Positions 16,698-25,089 of a DNA stretch of 64,000 bases are shown here, piece by piece; the first letter of the stretch is position 1, and each line of letters begins with the position of its first letter. The DNA lies in assembly GCF_020524355.2 (NCBI RefSeq), contig NZ_CP129019.1, positions 496,001 through 560,000 on the forward strand, in the 5' to 3' direction. The position numbers and the translations under genes were made by a program. This DNA is from Mesobacillus subterraneus (GTDB taxonomy: Bacteria > Bacillota > Bacilli > Bacillales > Cytobacillaceae). Below the pieces are notes generated by a model. It was not told the origin of the DNA and did not search any database. It was given only the letters and a program-made list of their open reading frames with translations.

Positions 16698-18022
16698 ATG
16701 AAGGTCGCTGTACTTGGAACAGGTTATGTAGGATTATCCACCGGAGTCTGCCTGGCAGAATCGGCCACGAAGCAGTTTGTATTGACGTTGATGAAAGAAA
16801 GATAGATACCCTCAAACAAGGAAAGTCTCCGATTTATGAACCAGGACTTGAAGAGCTCCTTATTAAAAACTCCTCCGCGGGAAGACTGGCTTTCACTACG
16901 TCTCATCAGCAAGGATTAAGCCAAGCGGACATCATTATCATTGCTGTCGGAACACCTCAGAGCGACCACGGCCAGGCGGACTTGAGCTATCTTGAGCAGG
17001 CCGCAAAAGATCTTGCTGAGCATATCGTCCGTGATTGTGTGGTTGTGGTGAAAAGCACGGTGCCGGTGGGTACGAATCAATATGTGAAACAATTATTATT
17101 AGAGCAGCTGAAAAATAATGTTGAGATCAAAATGGTCTCCAATCCGGAATTTCTCCGACAGGGAACAGCCATCGAGGATACCTTGAAAGCAGACAGGATT
17201 ATCATAGGCTCTGACGATGAGAGTGCATCTGAAAAAATCCAGGAGATGTATCGTCCGCTGAACGTTCCGTTTCTGTTGACGGATGTCAAAAGCGCGGAAA
17301 TGATTAAATACGCCTCCAATGCATTTTTAGCGACGAAAATCAGTTTTATCAATGCAATCGCCAATCTATGCGAAGCCGCCGGAGCTGATGTCAGGGATGT
17401 AGCGAAGGGAATGGGCTTTGACAAGCGAATCGGAGCAGCCTTTTTAAATGCCGGAATAGGGTATGGCGGGTCCTGTTTTCCAAAGGATGTAAAAGCACTG
17501 CTGCACACCTCCAGGGAGCTAGGGGTTCCTTTTTCATTATTAGAAGAGACGATCGCCATCAATGACCATCAGCAAGAGCTGCTTGTAGGAAAAGCACTAA
17601 AAAGATTCAGTGCATTAAAGGATAAGAAAATAGCCATGCTCGGCCTGTCATTCAAGCCGGAAACAGATGACATCAGGGAAGCACCATCGGTAAAAATTGC
17701 ACGTTCTTTAACTGCAGCTGGCGCTAAGGTTGCAGCATACGACCCAGTTGCAGCCTGCAACGCAAGGAAGGTCATTGGCGATGTCATTGCCTATGTGGAC
17801 TCAGCAGTAGAAGCCGCAAAAGGAGCAGATGCCCTGTTTATTGTCACAGAATGGGAAGAGTTCAGTCAGCTAGAATTGGGAGCTGTATTGAATGTCATGA
17901 ACCAGCGGATCATCTTTGACGGCAGGAACTGCTTAGATGAAACGGCCCTCAAAGCGTGCGGGCCAGTTGAATATTATCCAGTCGGGAGGCCGGAGGTTAT
18001 TTTAAGAGATAAGAGAGCATAA
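16698..18022 (+). pseudogene. ugd: UDP-glucose 6-dehydrogenase, one frameshift
   Basis: The enzyme oxidises UDP-glucose to UDP-glucuronate. The first 21 codons (MKVAVLGTGYVGLSTGVCLA, then E) give the Rossmann motif, then the frame is lost after 16760, where one A appears to be missing (GAA-TCGGCCAC instead of GAA-ATC-GGC-CAC). In the other frame the protein continues with the expected VCIDVDERKIDTLK, then KSTVPVGTNQYV, SNPEFLRQGTA, the NAGIGYGGSCFPKDVKAL active-site stretch with its catalytic Cys, and LGLSFKPETDDIREAPS. Only this one indel separates it from an intact gene of about 440 residues. It starts two bases after gtaB, so the pair was an operon for UDP-glucuronate. Confidence 0.9.
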
Positions 18023-18040
18023 ATTTCACTTCGAGAAATG

Positions 18041-18162
18041 TCCAGCTCCAGCGCCTAGCCCCTCGAGTCGCTTCGGTCCGCTCAGGTGAAGTCAAAGAAC
18101 GACTTCACAGGTCGGCCCTCCAGCGCTTGTCGGGGCTGACCAAGGCGCTTGCGCTTTTCTTT
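18041..18162. repeat. GC-rich palindromic dispersed repeat, copy 2
   Basis: Same element as 735-858, opening CCAGCTCCAGCGCCTAGCCC and closing AAGGCGCTTGCGCTTTTC, with central GTGAAGTC / GACTTCAC around AAAGAAC. It lies directly after ugd and abuts copy 3. Confidence 0.85.
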
Positions 18163-18163
18163 G

Positions 18164-18405
18164 TCCAGCCCCAGCGCCTAGCCCCTCGAGTCGCTTGTCC
18201 CGTTTCGCCTCCTAGAAACTCCGAAACTTCAACTCCGCCGGCAGAAGCAAAAAGCGCTTCTTTGTCGGAGTCTCCAGTTTCTCCGTTTCTGGACAGTCGG
18301 CTATACATTTCAGCTTCGGTTCGCTCAGGTGAAGTCAAAGAACGACTTCACAGGTCGGCCCTCCAGCGCTTGTCGGGGCTAACCAAGGCGCTTGCGCTTT
18401 TCTTA
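18164..18405. repeat. GC-rich palindromic dispersed repeat, copy 3, with about 115 bp of extra sequence
   Basis: Begins CCAGCCCCAGCGCCTAGCCC and ends like copy 2, including the same GTGAAGTC / GACTTCAC centre, but between the left end and centre it has about 115 bp not present in the other copies (about 18194-18310). That insert has its own inverted parts (CGGAGTCTCCAG..., GAAACTCCG). Copies 2 and 3 are tandem, so the element has duplicated or inserted next to itself. Confidence 0.8.
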
Positions 18406-18411
18406 TTGGGA

Positions 18412-18600
18412 ATGAATGAGTTCATTCCTTTTTTTGTGGGTGTTATTGAATTGATACAGGGAATCGAAGCAGATGGCCTGACAGAGGACAAGAAATTATT
18501 TACCTTTATTGGCTCCTTAAAATTTATCGTCATCCTGACCAGTCCAATTTTCTTATTCCTTTTTTTCGTTTTAACCGCCCTGAGAATGGGAATGGAATGA
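18412..18600 (+). CDS. small two-segment membrane protein (possible fragment)
   Basis: A 62-residue ORF starting MNEFIPFFVGVIELIQGIEA with a second hydrophobic stretch FIVILTSPIFLFLFFVLTAL near its C-terminus. The ATG is 6 bp past the repeat at 18164-18405 and has no good ribosome binding site, so this could be the 3' remnant of a gene whose start was cut off by the repeat. No family recognised. The open frame extends upstream through the repeat, but that part is repeat sequence, not protein. Confidence 0.4.
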   Translation: MNEFIPFFVGVIELIQGIEADGLTEDKKLFTFIGSLKFIVILTSPIFLFLFFVLTALRMGME

Positions 18601-18715
18601 AAGAAGCGAACATGGGTTACATATCATATTTCTCTCACATTTATATTGTATAAAAGAATTGTCCGCGTGCCTGCACAAAAATGTGATTTAGTGAACAAAC
18701 TGTCGAGGTGACTTT

Positions 18716-18811
18716 ATGTATAAAAAACAAGAAAAAATGCTTATGTGGCTTGCTTTTTTAGTGGCTGCTATAATGGGCCTGTCTTTTATCGGAAGAATTT
18801 TTGCTGGATAG
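18716..18811 (+). CDS. 31-residue membrane peptide upstream of cydA
   Basis: ATG at 18716 follows a strong ribosome binding site, GAGGTGA (18704-18710), and encodes MYKKQEKMLMWLAFLVAAIM then GLSFIGRIFAG: a basic N-terminus and one membrane helix. It ends 17 bp before cydA and is probably in the same transcript. Size and position suggest an accessory peptide of the bd oxidase, but it differs from CydS, which is present separately at 21209-21307. No family name can be given. Confidence 0.6.
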   Translation: MYKKQEKMLMWLAFLVAAIMGLSFIGRIFAG

Positions 18812-18828
18812 AAAAGGGGTATTGAAGA

Positions 18829-20175
18829 ATGGGGAATGAAGAATCAGTTTTTTTCAGCCGGGTCTTAACGGAGCTTACATTATCCTTCCATATTATTTAT
18901 GCAACTATTGGAGTAGGAATTCCGTTAATGATTATGATTGCTCAGTGGCTTGGAATCAAGAAACAGGATGAACATTATATCCTGCTCGCAAGGAGATGGA
19001 CACGCGGCTTTGTCATCACCGTTGCGGTCGGAGTTGTGACCGGGACGGCAATTGGATTGCAGTTGTCATTGCTTTGGCCTAATTTTATGGAATTGGCAGG
19101 CAATGTCATCGCTCTTCCGCTGTTCATGGAAACATTCGCGTTTTTCTTTGAAGCAATTTTCCTTGGGATTTATCTCTATACTTGGGACCGTTTTGAAAAT
19201 CAGAAGAAACATTTGCTGCTATTGATTCCGGTTGCGGTTGGAGCCTCTTTTTCAGCTGTGTTCATCACAATCGTGAACGCGTTCATGAATGCACCGCAAG
19301 GATTTGATCTAGTGAACGGACAACTGGTCAATATCAATCCGGTTCTGGCGATGTTCAATCCAGCGATGCCGACAAAGGTCGCCCATGTGCTGGCGACAGC
19401 TTATATGACTTCGGCATTTGTACTCGCTTCGATTGGCGCCTTCAGGCTTTTAAAAGGTTCGAATCATATATACCATAAAAAAGCGTTATTTTTAACTATG
19501 AAAATCGGTCTTATCTTTTCGATTGCTGCTGCGGTCATCGGAGATTTTTCCGGAAAATACCTAGCTGAATACCAGCCGGAGAAACTAGCGGCTGCAGAGT
19601 GGCACTTCGAGACTGATGAGGGTGCGCCGTTGATGTTGTATGGTGTTCTTGATGACGGCGAAGTAAAATATGCGCTAGAAATTCCTTATGCGTTAAGTAT
19701 TTTGGCTCACAGCGATCCGAATGCAGAGGTCATTGGACTTAATGAATTCCCTGAAGATGAAATCCCTCCACTGTATATCCATTATTTATTTGATGGAATG
19801 GTAACGATTGGGATGTGGATGATGGCCCTTTCGCTCGTCTATGTTGTGGGTGTGTGGCTGAAATGGAATTTTATCCGGTCAAGATGGTATCGCTGGCTGA
19901 TCGTTTTCGGCGGTCCGCTATCGATGGTGGCGATTGAGCTTGGCTGGTGGTTCGCTGAAGTCGGGAGGCAGCCTTGGATCCTTCGAGGAATCATGAAGGT
20001 TGAGGATGCAGCAACGACGAGCGGGCAGGTCGATTTGATGCTGATCTTGTTTGCCGGTTTATACATGATACTGGCAATCGGAAGTACTGTTGTATTAACA
20101 AGGATGTTCCGGAAAAACACAGTTGAGCAGGAACTGGCAGACAGGGAACTGGAGAAGGAAGGTGAGTTTCGATGA
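18829..20175 (+). CDS. cydA: cytochrome bd-type quinol oxidase subunit I
   Basis: A 448-aa membrane protein, the haem-carrying subunit of a bd-type terminal oxidase that oxidises quinol and reduces oxygen. It shows the N-terminal FSRVLTELTLSFHIIYATIG with the axial His, the GRQPW motif (EVGRQPWI), and a short periplasmic Q-loop as in the Geobacillus enzyme rather than the long E. coli loop. About nine transmembrane helices are visible. AAAGGGG precedes the ATG. It overlaps cydB by 4 bp (ATGA). Its closest types are the Firmicute short-loop CydA/YthA proteins. Confidence 0.93.
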   Translation: MGNEESVFFSRVLTELTLSFHIIYATIGVGIPLMIMIAQWLGIKKQDEHYILLARRWTRGFVITVAVGVVTGTAIGLQLSLLWPNFMELAGNVIALPLFMETFAFFFEAIFLGIYLYTWDRFENQKKHLLLLIPVAVGASFSAVFITIVNAFMNAPQGFDLVNGQLVNINPVLAMFNPAMPTKVAHVLATAYMTSAFVLASIGAFRLLKGSNHIYHKKALFLTMKIGLIFSIAAAVIGDFSGKYLAEYQPEKLAAAEWHFETDEGAPLMLYGVLDDGEVKYALEIPYALSILAHSDPNAEVIGLNEFPEDEIPPLYIHYLFDGMVTIGMWMMALSLVYVVGVWLKWNFIRSRWYRWLIVFGGPLSMVAIELGWWFAEVGRQPWILRGIMKVEDAATTSGQVDLMLILFAGLYMILAIGSTVVLTRMFRKNTVEQELADRELEKEGEFR

Positions 20176-21197
20176 CACTTGAACTAATCGGGATATCGGT
20201 CCTCTGGATTTTTCTCTTTGGATATGTCATCGTCGCCTCCATCGATTTCGGGGCAGGTTTTTTCAATGCATATAGTCTTTTCAGAGGAAAGCAGCATATC
20301 CTGACAGGGATTATCCAGCGTTATTTATCTCCTGTATGGGAAGTCACGAATGTATTCCTTGTATTTTTCTTCGTGGGAATTGTCGGTTTCTTTCCTAAAA
20401 CAGCATATTATTACGGAACTATCCTGCTCGTTCCGGCCAGCATCGGAGTGGTGTTGCTAGCAATCCGCGGCGCTTATTATGCGTTCACCACTTACGGCGG
20501 ATTGAAGCACAAGAGGTATACGTACTTGTACGGACTTACCGGCTTATTCATTCCTGCCTCATTATCAATCGTGCTCACGATTTCAGAAGGAGGGTTTGTG
20601 GAAGAGACTCCATCAGGAATTGAATTGGACTACTGGACTCTTTTTACCAGTCCTTTGACATGGAGCATAGTTGTCCTGAGTCTGACCGCTGTTCTATATA
20701 TATCCGCCGTTTTTTTGACCTGGTATGCGAACAAGGCACAGGATGAACCGGCAACGGAACTCCTAAGGAAATATGCTTTGATTTGGAGTGTGCCGACGAT
20801 TGTTACCGCAACAGGCATCATCGTTGAACTGAGGGGCCATAACCCTGAGCATTACAGCAGATTAGTTGATTTATGGTGGCTGTTTGCCATATCTCTCATC
20901 CTGTTTGTGGGAACAGTGTACCTGATTGGTAATCGCAAGGCATACGGTGTGGCGTTCGGGCTATTGACTGGCCAGTTCCTTATCGCATTTTTTGCCTATG
21001 GAGCTTCTCATTACCCGTATCTGTTGTATCCGTTCCTCAGCATATACGACAGCTTTACAAATGATGCGATGGCAATTGCTCTCATCATCGCGTTCATCGC
21101 TGGACTGGGACTTCTGCTTCCATCACTGTACTTGCTGCTAAGACTGTTTTTATTTAATAAAGACTATGTCCAGGGGAAAAGGAACGACCACGCATAG
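20172..21197 (+). CDS. cydB: cytochrome bd-type quinol oxidase subunit II
   Basis: A 341-aa hydrophobic protein with about eight transmembrane helices, beginning MTLELIGISVLWIFLFGYVI and containing VASIDFGAGFF and PVWEVTNVFLVFF, typical of CydB. Length agrees with the Geobacillus subunit (about 342 aa). It overlaps cydA and is followed 11 bp later by cydS. It provides structure to the oxidase. Confidence 0.92.
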   Translation: MTLELIGISVLWIFLFGYVIVASIDFGAGFFNAYSLFRGKQHILTGIIQRYLSPVWEVTNVFLVFFFVGIVGFFPKTAYYYGTILLVPASIGVVLLAIRGAYYAFTTYGGLKHKRYTYLYGLTGLFIPASLSIVLTISEGGFVEETPSGIELDYWTLFTSPLTWSIVVLSLTAVLYISAVFLTWYANKAQDEPATELLRKYALIWSVPTIVTATGIIVELRGHNPEHYSRLVDLWWLFAISLILFVGTVYLIGNRKAYGVAFGLLTGQFLIAFFAYGASHYPYLLYPFLSIYDSFTNDAMAIALIIAFIAGLGLLLPSLYLLLRLFLFNKDYVQGKRNDHA

Positions 21198-21208
21198 GAG
21201 GTTTGAAA

Positions 21209-21307
21209 ATGGCTGAATTCACGATGTTTTACGCCCCTTTCATTGTCATTGTTGCATCGATTGCTGCATCATTTTGGCTGGCAGGGAAGGACGAAAAGGT
21301 GGAATAA
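21209..21307 (+). CDS. cydS: cytochrome bd oxidase small subunit CydS
   Basis: A 32-residue protein, MAEFTMFYAPFIVIVASIAA followed by SFWLAGKDEKVE, with one membrane helix. It matches in length, position (just after cydB) and pattern (an N-terminal F.MYAP.V motif, helix, then W and a charged tail) the CydS subunit seen in the Geobacillus thermodenitrificans bd oxidase structure. TAGGAGG precedes the ATG. A terminator follows, so this is the last gene of the cyd operon. Confidence 0.85.
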   Translation: MAEFTMFYAPFIVIVASIAASFWLAGKDEKVE

Positions 21308-21313
21308 ATTTAA

Positions 21314-21351
21314 AGAGCTGTCATCCTTTGTCTGGATGGCAGCTCTATTTG
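21314..21351 (+). terminator. intrinsic terminator of the cyd operon
   Basis: AGAGCTGTCATCC (21314-21326) and GGATGGCAGCTCT (21334-21346) form a stem with one mismatch and a 7-nt loop, followed by ATTTGTTGTTT. Confidence 0.85.
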
Positions 21352-21411
21352 TTGTTTCGGGAATATTTTGTTGTGAAATAGTGCTCGAGCAGGGCGGTTG
21401 CGCTGTTTGTT

Positions 21412-21735
21412 CTAAGAAAGTTTGCGCCACAATGATGTACTTGTCACTACTGAATCATTCTCAATGATAGCATAAGCAGCATTTGTGATTGCTTCAGGTA
21501 AATTTTCACCAGTACCTTTAAATTGATTAAAAGAAGCCTCGGAGACTCCGTTAGAAGAGAAGCTGTAACCTAATTTCTCCAGTCTCTCGACAACCAGCAT
21601 CGCATGTAAAAGATTCCTTTCCGGCTGGAATTCGGAGTCATTGATGAAGACGCCTTTTTCATAATCGAACCAGCGGTCCCATCTGTTCAGCTTCCATCCT
21701 AGAATTCTCCGCGCAATCGCATCTGTTTTAGTCAT
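21412..21735 (-). CDS. phage ABA-sandwich-domain-like hypothetical protein
   Basis: A 107-aa protein with WKLNRWDRWFDYEKGVFIND, LLHAMLVVERLEKLGYSFS and TGENLPEAITNAAYAIIEN, the pattern of the small BC1872/phage ABA-sandwich family found in bacilli and their phages. Function unknown. On the minus strand, alone, between the cyd operon terminator and an AT-rich gap. The upstream gap (21736-22039, about 300 bp) is very AT-rich and holds no gene that can be supported. Confidence 0.7.
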   Translation of the reverse strand: MTKTDAIARRILGWKLNRWDRWFDYEKGVFINDSEFQPERNLLHAMLVVERLEKLGYSFSSNGVSEASFNQFKGTGENLPEAITNAAYAIIENDSVVTSTSLWRKLS

Positions 21736-22039
21736 CCTTCTCCCTCACTCCTAGTTATTGTTATATAACAGATTATTTAATTAAATTATATTGCATAACA
21801 GATACAATTTGCAATGATAATAGAATTGAATTCTTTTATTTATTTTAACAAATTGAGCACCTTTTAGCTCGGGGTGACAAACATGAATGAAAAACTGAAG
21901 GTCTAGTGGCTAGCAGTTTTATATTTTTTTGTCGCAGATTAAGTTCCAATATTTTACATTCTATATCCATTGGGATAATGTTTACCAGTTTTCAGTTAGG
22001 CTATAAGCAAATAAGAGTTCAAAAGGAAGGAGTGGCAAC

Positions 22040-22282
22040 ATGAAGAACAGAAACTTAATTCTTTCATTCACATTGGGGACAGGTCTTTTGCTTGCCGGTT
22101 GCGGAGCCGATGAAGATCCACCGCCGGAAGAGGAACCGGTGATGGAACAGGATGAACAAGCTCCTCCTGAACCAGATGGAACACACGAATTACCTGATGA
22201 ACCAAGGGAAGGTACCACCGAGAATGACGAGGAATTAACCGAAGAAGAACAGCGTATCATCGAGGAGTCTACTGAAGAATAA
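22040..22282 (+). CDS. small acidic lipoprotein
   Basis: An 80-residue protein with a lipoprotein signal: MKNRNLILSFTLGTGLLLAG and Cys21 in the lipobox LLAGC. The mature part is extremely acidic and Pro/Glu-rich (DEDPPPEEEPVMEQDEQ...), likely unstructured, anchored to the outer membrane face. AAGGAAGGAG precedes the ATG, and a terminator follows. No family is recognised; a second small acidic lipoprotein is encoded convergently at 22348-22518. Confidence 0.8.
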   Translation: MKNRNLILSFTLGTGLLLAGCGADEDPPPEEEPVMEQDEQAPPEPDGTHELPDEPREGTTENDEELTEEEQRIIEESTEE

Positions 22283-22291
22283 CGAAGTAAG

Positions 22292-22327
22292 AACCTTAGA
22301 ACCGTTTTGGTACTAAGGTTTTTTTAC
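22292..22327 (+). terminator. intrinsic terminator
   Basis: AACCTTAG (22292-22299) pairs with CTAAGGTT (22313-22320), with an additional ACC/GGT inside, and is followed by seven T residues. Confidence 0.88.
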
Positions 22328-22347
22328 CATTGAATAGTCATGATGTT

Positions 22348-22518
22348 TTATTTCCCATCACTATCTGATTTATCATCATCTAGTTTGAAATCTTCATCTT
22401 CCACATCATTTTCCGTATCCTCGACAGGCGGTTCATTTTCCTGGTCCGTCTCTGCAGAACAACCACCAATGAAAATCGCAAGCGACAATGGGATTCCATA
22501 GAAAAGCTTCTTTTTCAC
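22348..22518 (-). CDS. small acidic lipoprotein
   Basis: A 56-residue minus-strand lipoprotein: with the GTG start at 22518 it reads MKKKLFYGIPLSLAIFIGGC, giving a lipobox IGGC, then an acidic tail (ENEPPVEDTENDVEDED). GAGAGGAG is 7 nt upstream of this GTG; an ATG 21 bases earlier would place the ribosome binding site inside the gene. Similar design to the lipoprotein at 22040-22282 but little sequence similarity. Confidence 0.72.
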   Translation of the reverse strand: MKKKLFYGIPLSLAIFIGGCSAETDQENEPPVEDTENDVEDEDFKLDDDKSDSDGK

Positions 22519-22863
22519 AATCAGGCTCCTCTCTTCCAAACACTCTTGTTCGGATAGGATTATTATTATCTAAAACATACCCAGTCATAATCCTTATAAA
22601 CGTTAAATCATTTTCTTCAAAAATAAAGAATAGCTGAAAGAAAAGAACAAAAAATAAAGCCAGAAAAGAATTCTATGAGCCCATAACGGGACAAAATCGG
22701 CAGCAAAAAGGTCCTTTATAACAATTCATCATTTGCTCTAAACGGGGTAGAACTCAAAAAAAGTTCTTGTAGAATAATTCGGAAATGGTGAGGAAATGCG
22801 TAAAAGGTCCCAAAGAGAATGAAGAAACACGAAAAGCATGAAAATGATGAAGGAGGTGATCAT

Positions 22864-22986
22864 ATGGCAAAGAAAAAACCAAAGCATGATAAATCCCTTC
22901 CAAAAGCGGATGTTGAGTTTGCAGAAGAAAGAGGGAATGGGTTTGAGAAGGTTGCGTTGAAAGCCCAGAGAAAGAACAATAAGTAA
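22864..22986 (+). CDS. small basic protein, 40 residues
   Basis: ATG at 22864 follows an almost perfect ribosome binding site (AAGGAGGTGAT). The product, MAKKKPKHDKSLPKADVEFA then EERGNGFEKVALKAQRKNNK, is highly charged and hydrophilic. The DVEFAEE stretch recalls small spore-associated proteins such as YfhD, but the resemblance is slight. A terminator follows. The gap before it (22540-22850) contains no gene or clear signal. Confidence 0.6.
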   Translation: MAKKKPKHDKSLPKADVEFAEERGNGFEKVALKAQRKNNK

Positions 22987-23001
22987 GGAATATAAAAAAA
23001 A

Positions 23002-23041
23002 AGAGAAGGAGTCCGGCTAACCGATTTCCTTCTCTCTTTTG
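23002..23041 (+). terminator. intrinsic terminator (possibly bidirectional)
   Basis: AGAGAAGGA (23002-23010) / TCCTTCTCT (23027-23035) followed by CTTTTG. It lies between the small basic protein gene and the convergent map gene; an A run on the left could make it serve both. Confidence 0.75.
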
Positions 23042-23045
23042 TTTT

Positions 23046-23816
<771 letters not shown>

Positions 23817-23931
23817 TTAAAAACTCTAAGATTAGATTATCCTTTTTAGTTATGAAAATCCAACCTTTAGGTTTATTCTTCATATAGATTCAACCTGCTG
23901 GCGTGGTAAAAGTGTCAGATTTCTGCCTTTT

Positions 23932-23946
23932 ATGAAAACGATAACA
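23932..23946. promoter_or_regulatory. cre box (CcpA site) upstream of the beta-glucan importer
   Basis: ATGAAAACGATAACA fits the catabolite-responsive element consensus WTGNAANCGNWNNCW at every fixed position. It lies 145 bp upstream of the first permease gene, in a 270-bp gap with no ORF, so glucose repression through CcpA is likely. Confidence 0.7.
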
Positions 23947-24016
23947 ACATGATGGTATCAATATTTTGTTCAATACTCCAAAAACTAAAAAATTGGTACC
24001 ATAAGCAAAATTCGAT

Positions 24017-24043
24017 GGCTTATAAATGTAAGCCCTTTTTTTT
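24017..24043 (+). terminator. small terminator-like hairpin in the importer leader
   Basis: GGCTTA (24017-24022) / TAAGCC (24029-24034) followed by CTTTTTTTT, 48 bp before the permease start. It may be an attenuator or the terminator of a leader transcript. Confidence 0.5.
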
Positions 24044-24090
24044 ATGATAAAGGTACAAGTTAAGACAACAGCAACTAAGGTGGTGAAGAA

Positions 24091-25077
24091 ATGGAAGTCA
24101 AGATTCAACAGCCAGTCGAACAACAAGTCAGTGACACCATAATGGTAGAGCCTACAAAAAAAGAAAAATACAAAAAAATTAAAAAGACAATCATTTCTCA
24201 AAAGTATTTGCAGGGGATGACCCTTCTCGGTGTAGTTTGGATGTTCATCTTTAACTATATCCCAATGTACGGACTGATCATTGCTTTTAAGGAATACAGC
24301 ATCATCAAGACAATCTCAGAAGCACCATGGGTCGGCTTGATGCAGTTTAAGGAATTCCTGCAGGATGAGAATTTCTGGATCGTCCTGAAAAACACTCTCG
24401 GAATCAGCTTGATTAAATTAATCATCGGTTTCCCGCTTCCAATCATTTTTGCACTTTTGCTTAATGAACTTACATCAATGAAGCTTAAGAAAGCGGTTCA
24501 AACGATTTCTTACTTACCGCACTTCATTTCATGGGTTGTACTTGGAGGGATTTTGACAACATGGCTGGCAGATATCGGTGTCTTAAATGATATTTTGCTA
24601 GGTTTAGGGTTGATCAGTGAACGTACGAATTTCCTTGCTTCACCTGATAACTTCTGGGCAATCGTCATTCTCTCGGATATATGGAAAGAACTTGGATGGT
24701 CAGCAATCATTTATCTTGCAGCAATTGCTGGTGTTTCACCAGAGCTTTACGAGTCATCAACGATTGACGGAGCCAATCGCTTCCAAAAGATGTGGCATGT
24801 CACATTGCCGTCAATACGCCCGACAATCACAATTCTTTTCATCCTTGCTGTAAGCGGTGTCTTGAATTCAAACTTCGACCAGATCTTGATTCTGCGTAAC
24901 TCGTTGAATGAAAGCGCAAGTAATGTAATTGATATTTACGTCTATCAGATGGGTCTGCAAAATGCCCGCTACTCATATGCAACAGCAGTCGGTTTATTGA
25001 AAGCAATCATTGCCTTTATCCTTCTCCTGTCTGCTAACAAGATTGTCAAGAAACTGAATGGAACATCTTTATTCTAA
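24091..25077 (+). CDS. LplB-type carbohydrate ABC transporter permease
   Basis: A 328-aa integral membrane protein with six predicted helices after a hydrophilic N-terminus of about 45 residues. The EAA-loop motif is YESSTIDGANRFQKMWHVTLPSI (split here as ESSTIDGANRFQ / KMWHVTLPSI), which contacts the ATPase. The sequence is of the LplB/YtePQ group that serves oligo- and polysaccharide uptake in bacilli and paenibacilli. AAGGTGGTGAAG precedes the ATG. It forms an operon with the next permease (13-bp gap). No ATPase gene is present; such systems usually share MsmX encoded elsewhere. Confidence 0.9.
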   Translation: MEVKIQQPVEQQVSDTIMVEPTKKEKYKKIKKTIISQKYLQGMTLLGVVWMFIFNYIPMYGLIIAFKEYSIIKTISEAPWVGLMQFKEFLQDENFWIVLKNTLGISLIKLIIGFPLPIIFALLLNELTSMKLKKAVQTISYLPHFISWVVLGGILTTWLADIGVLNDILLGLGLISERTNFLASPDNFWAIVILSDIWKELGWSAIIYLAAIAGVSPELYESSTIDGANRFQKMWHVTLPSIRPTITILFILAVSGVLNSNFDQILILRNSLNESASNVIDIYVYQMGLQNARYSYATAVGLLKAIIAFILLLSANKIVKKLNGTSLF

Positions 25078-25089
25078 GGGGGTGAGGTT

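Noticed and set aside
18127..18600. 157-codon ORF extending from the GC-rich repeat
   Set aside because: Its first two thirds are repeat sequence shared with two other copies; only the part from 18412 could be a gene.
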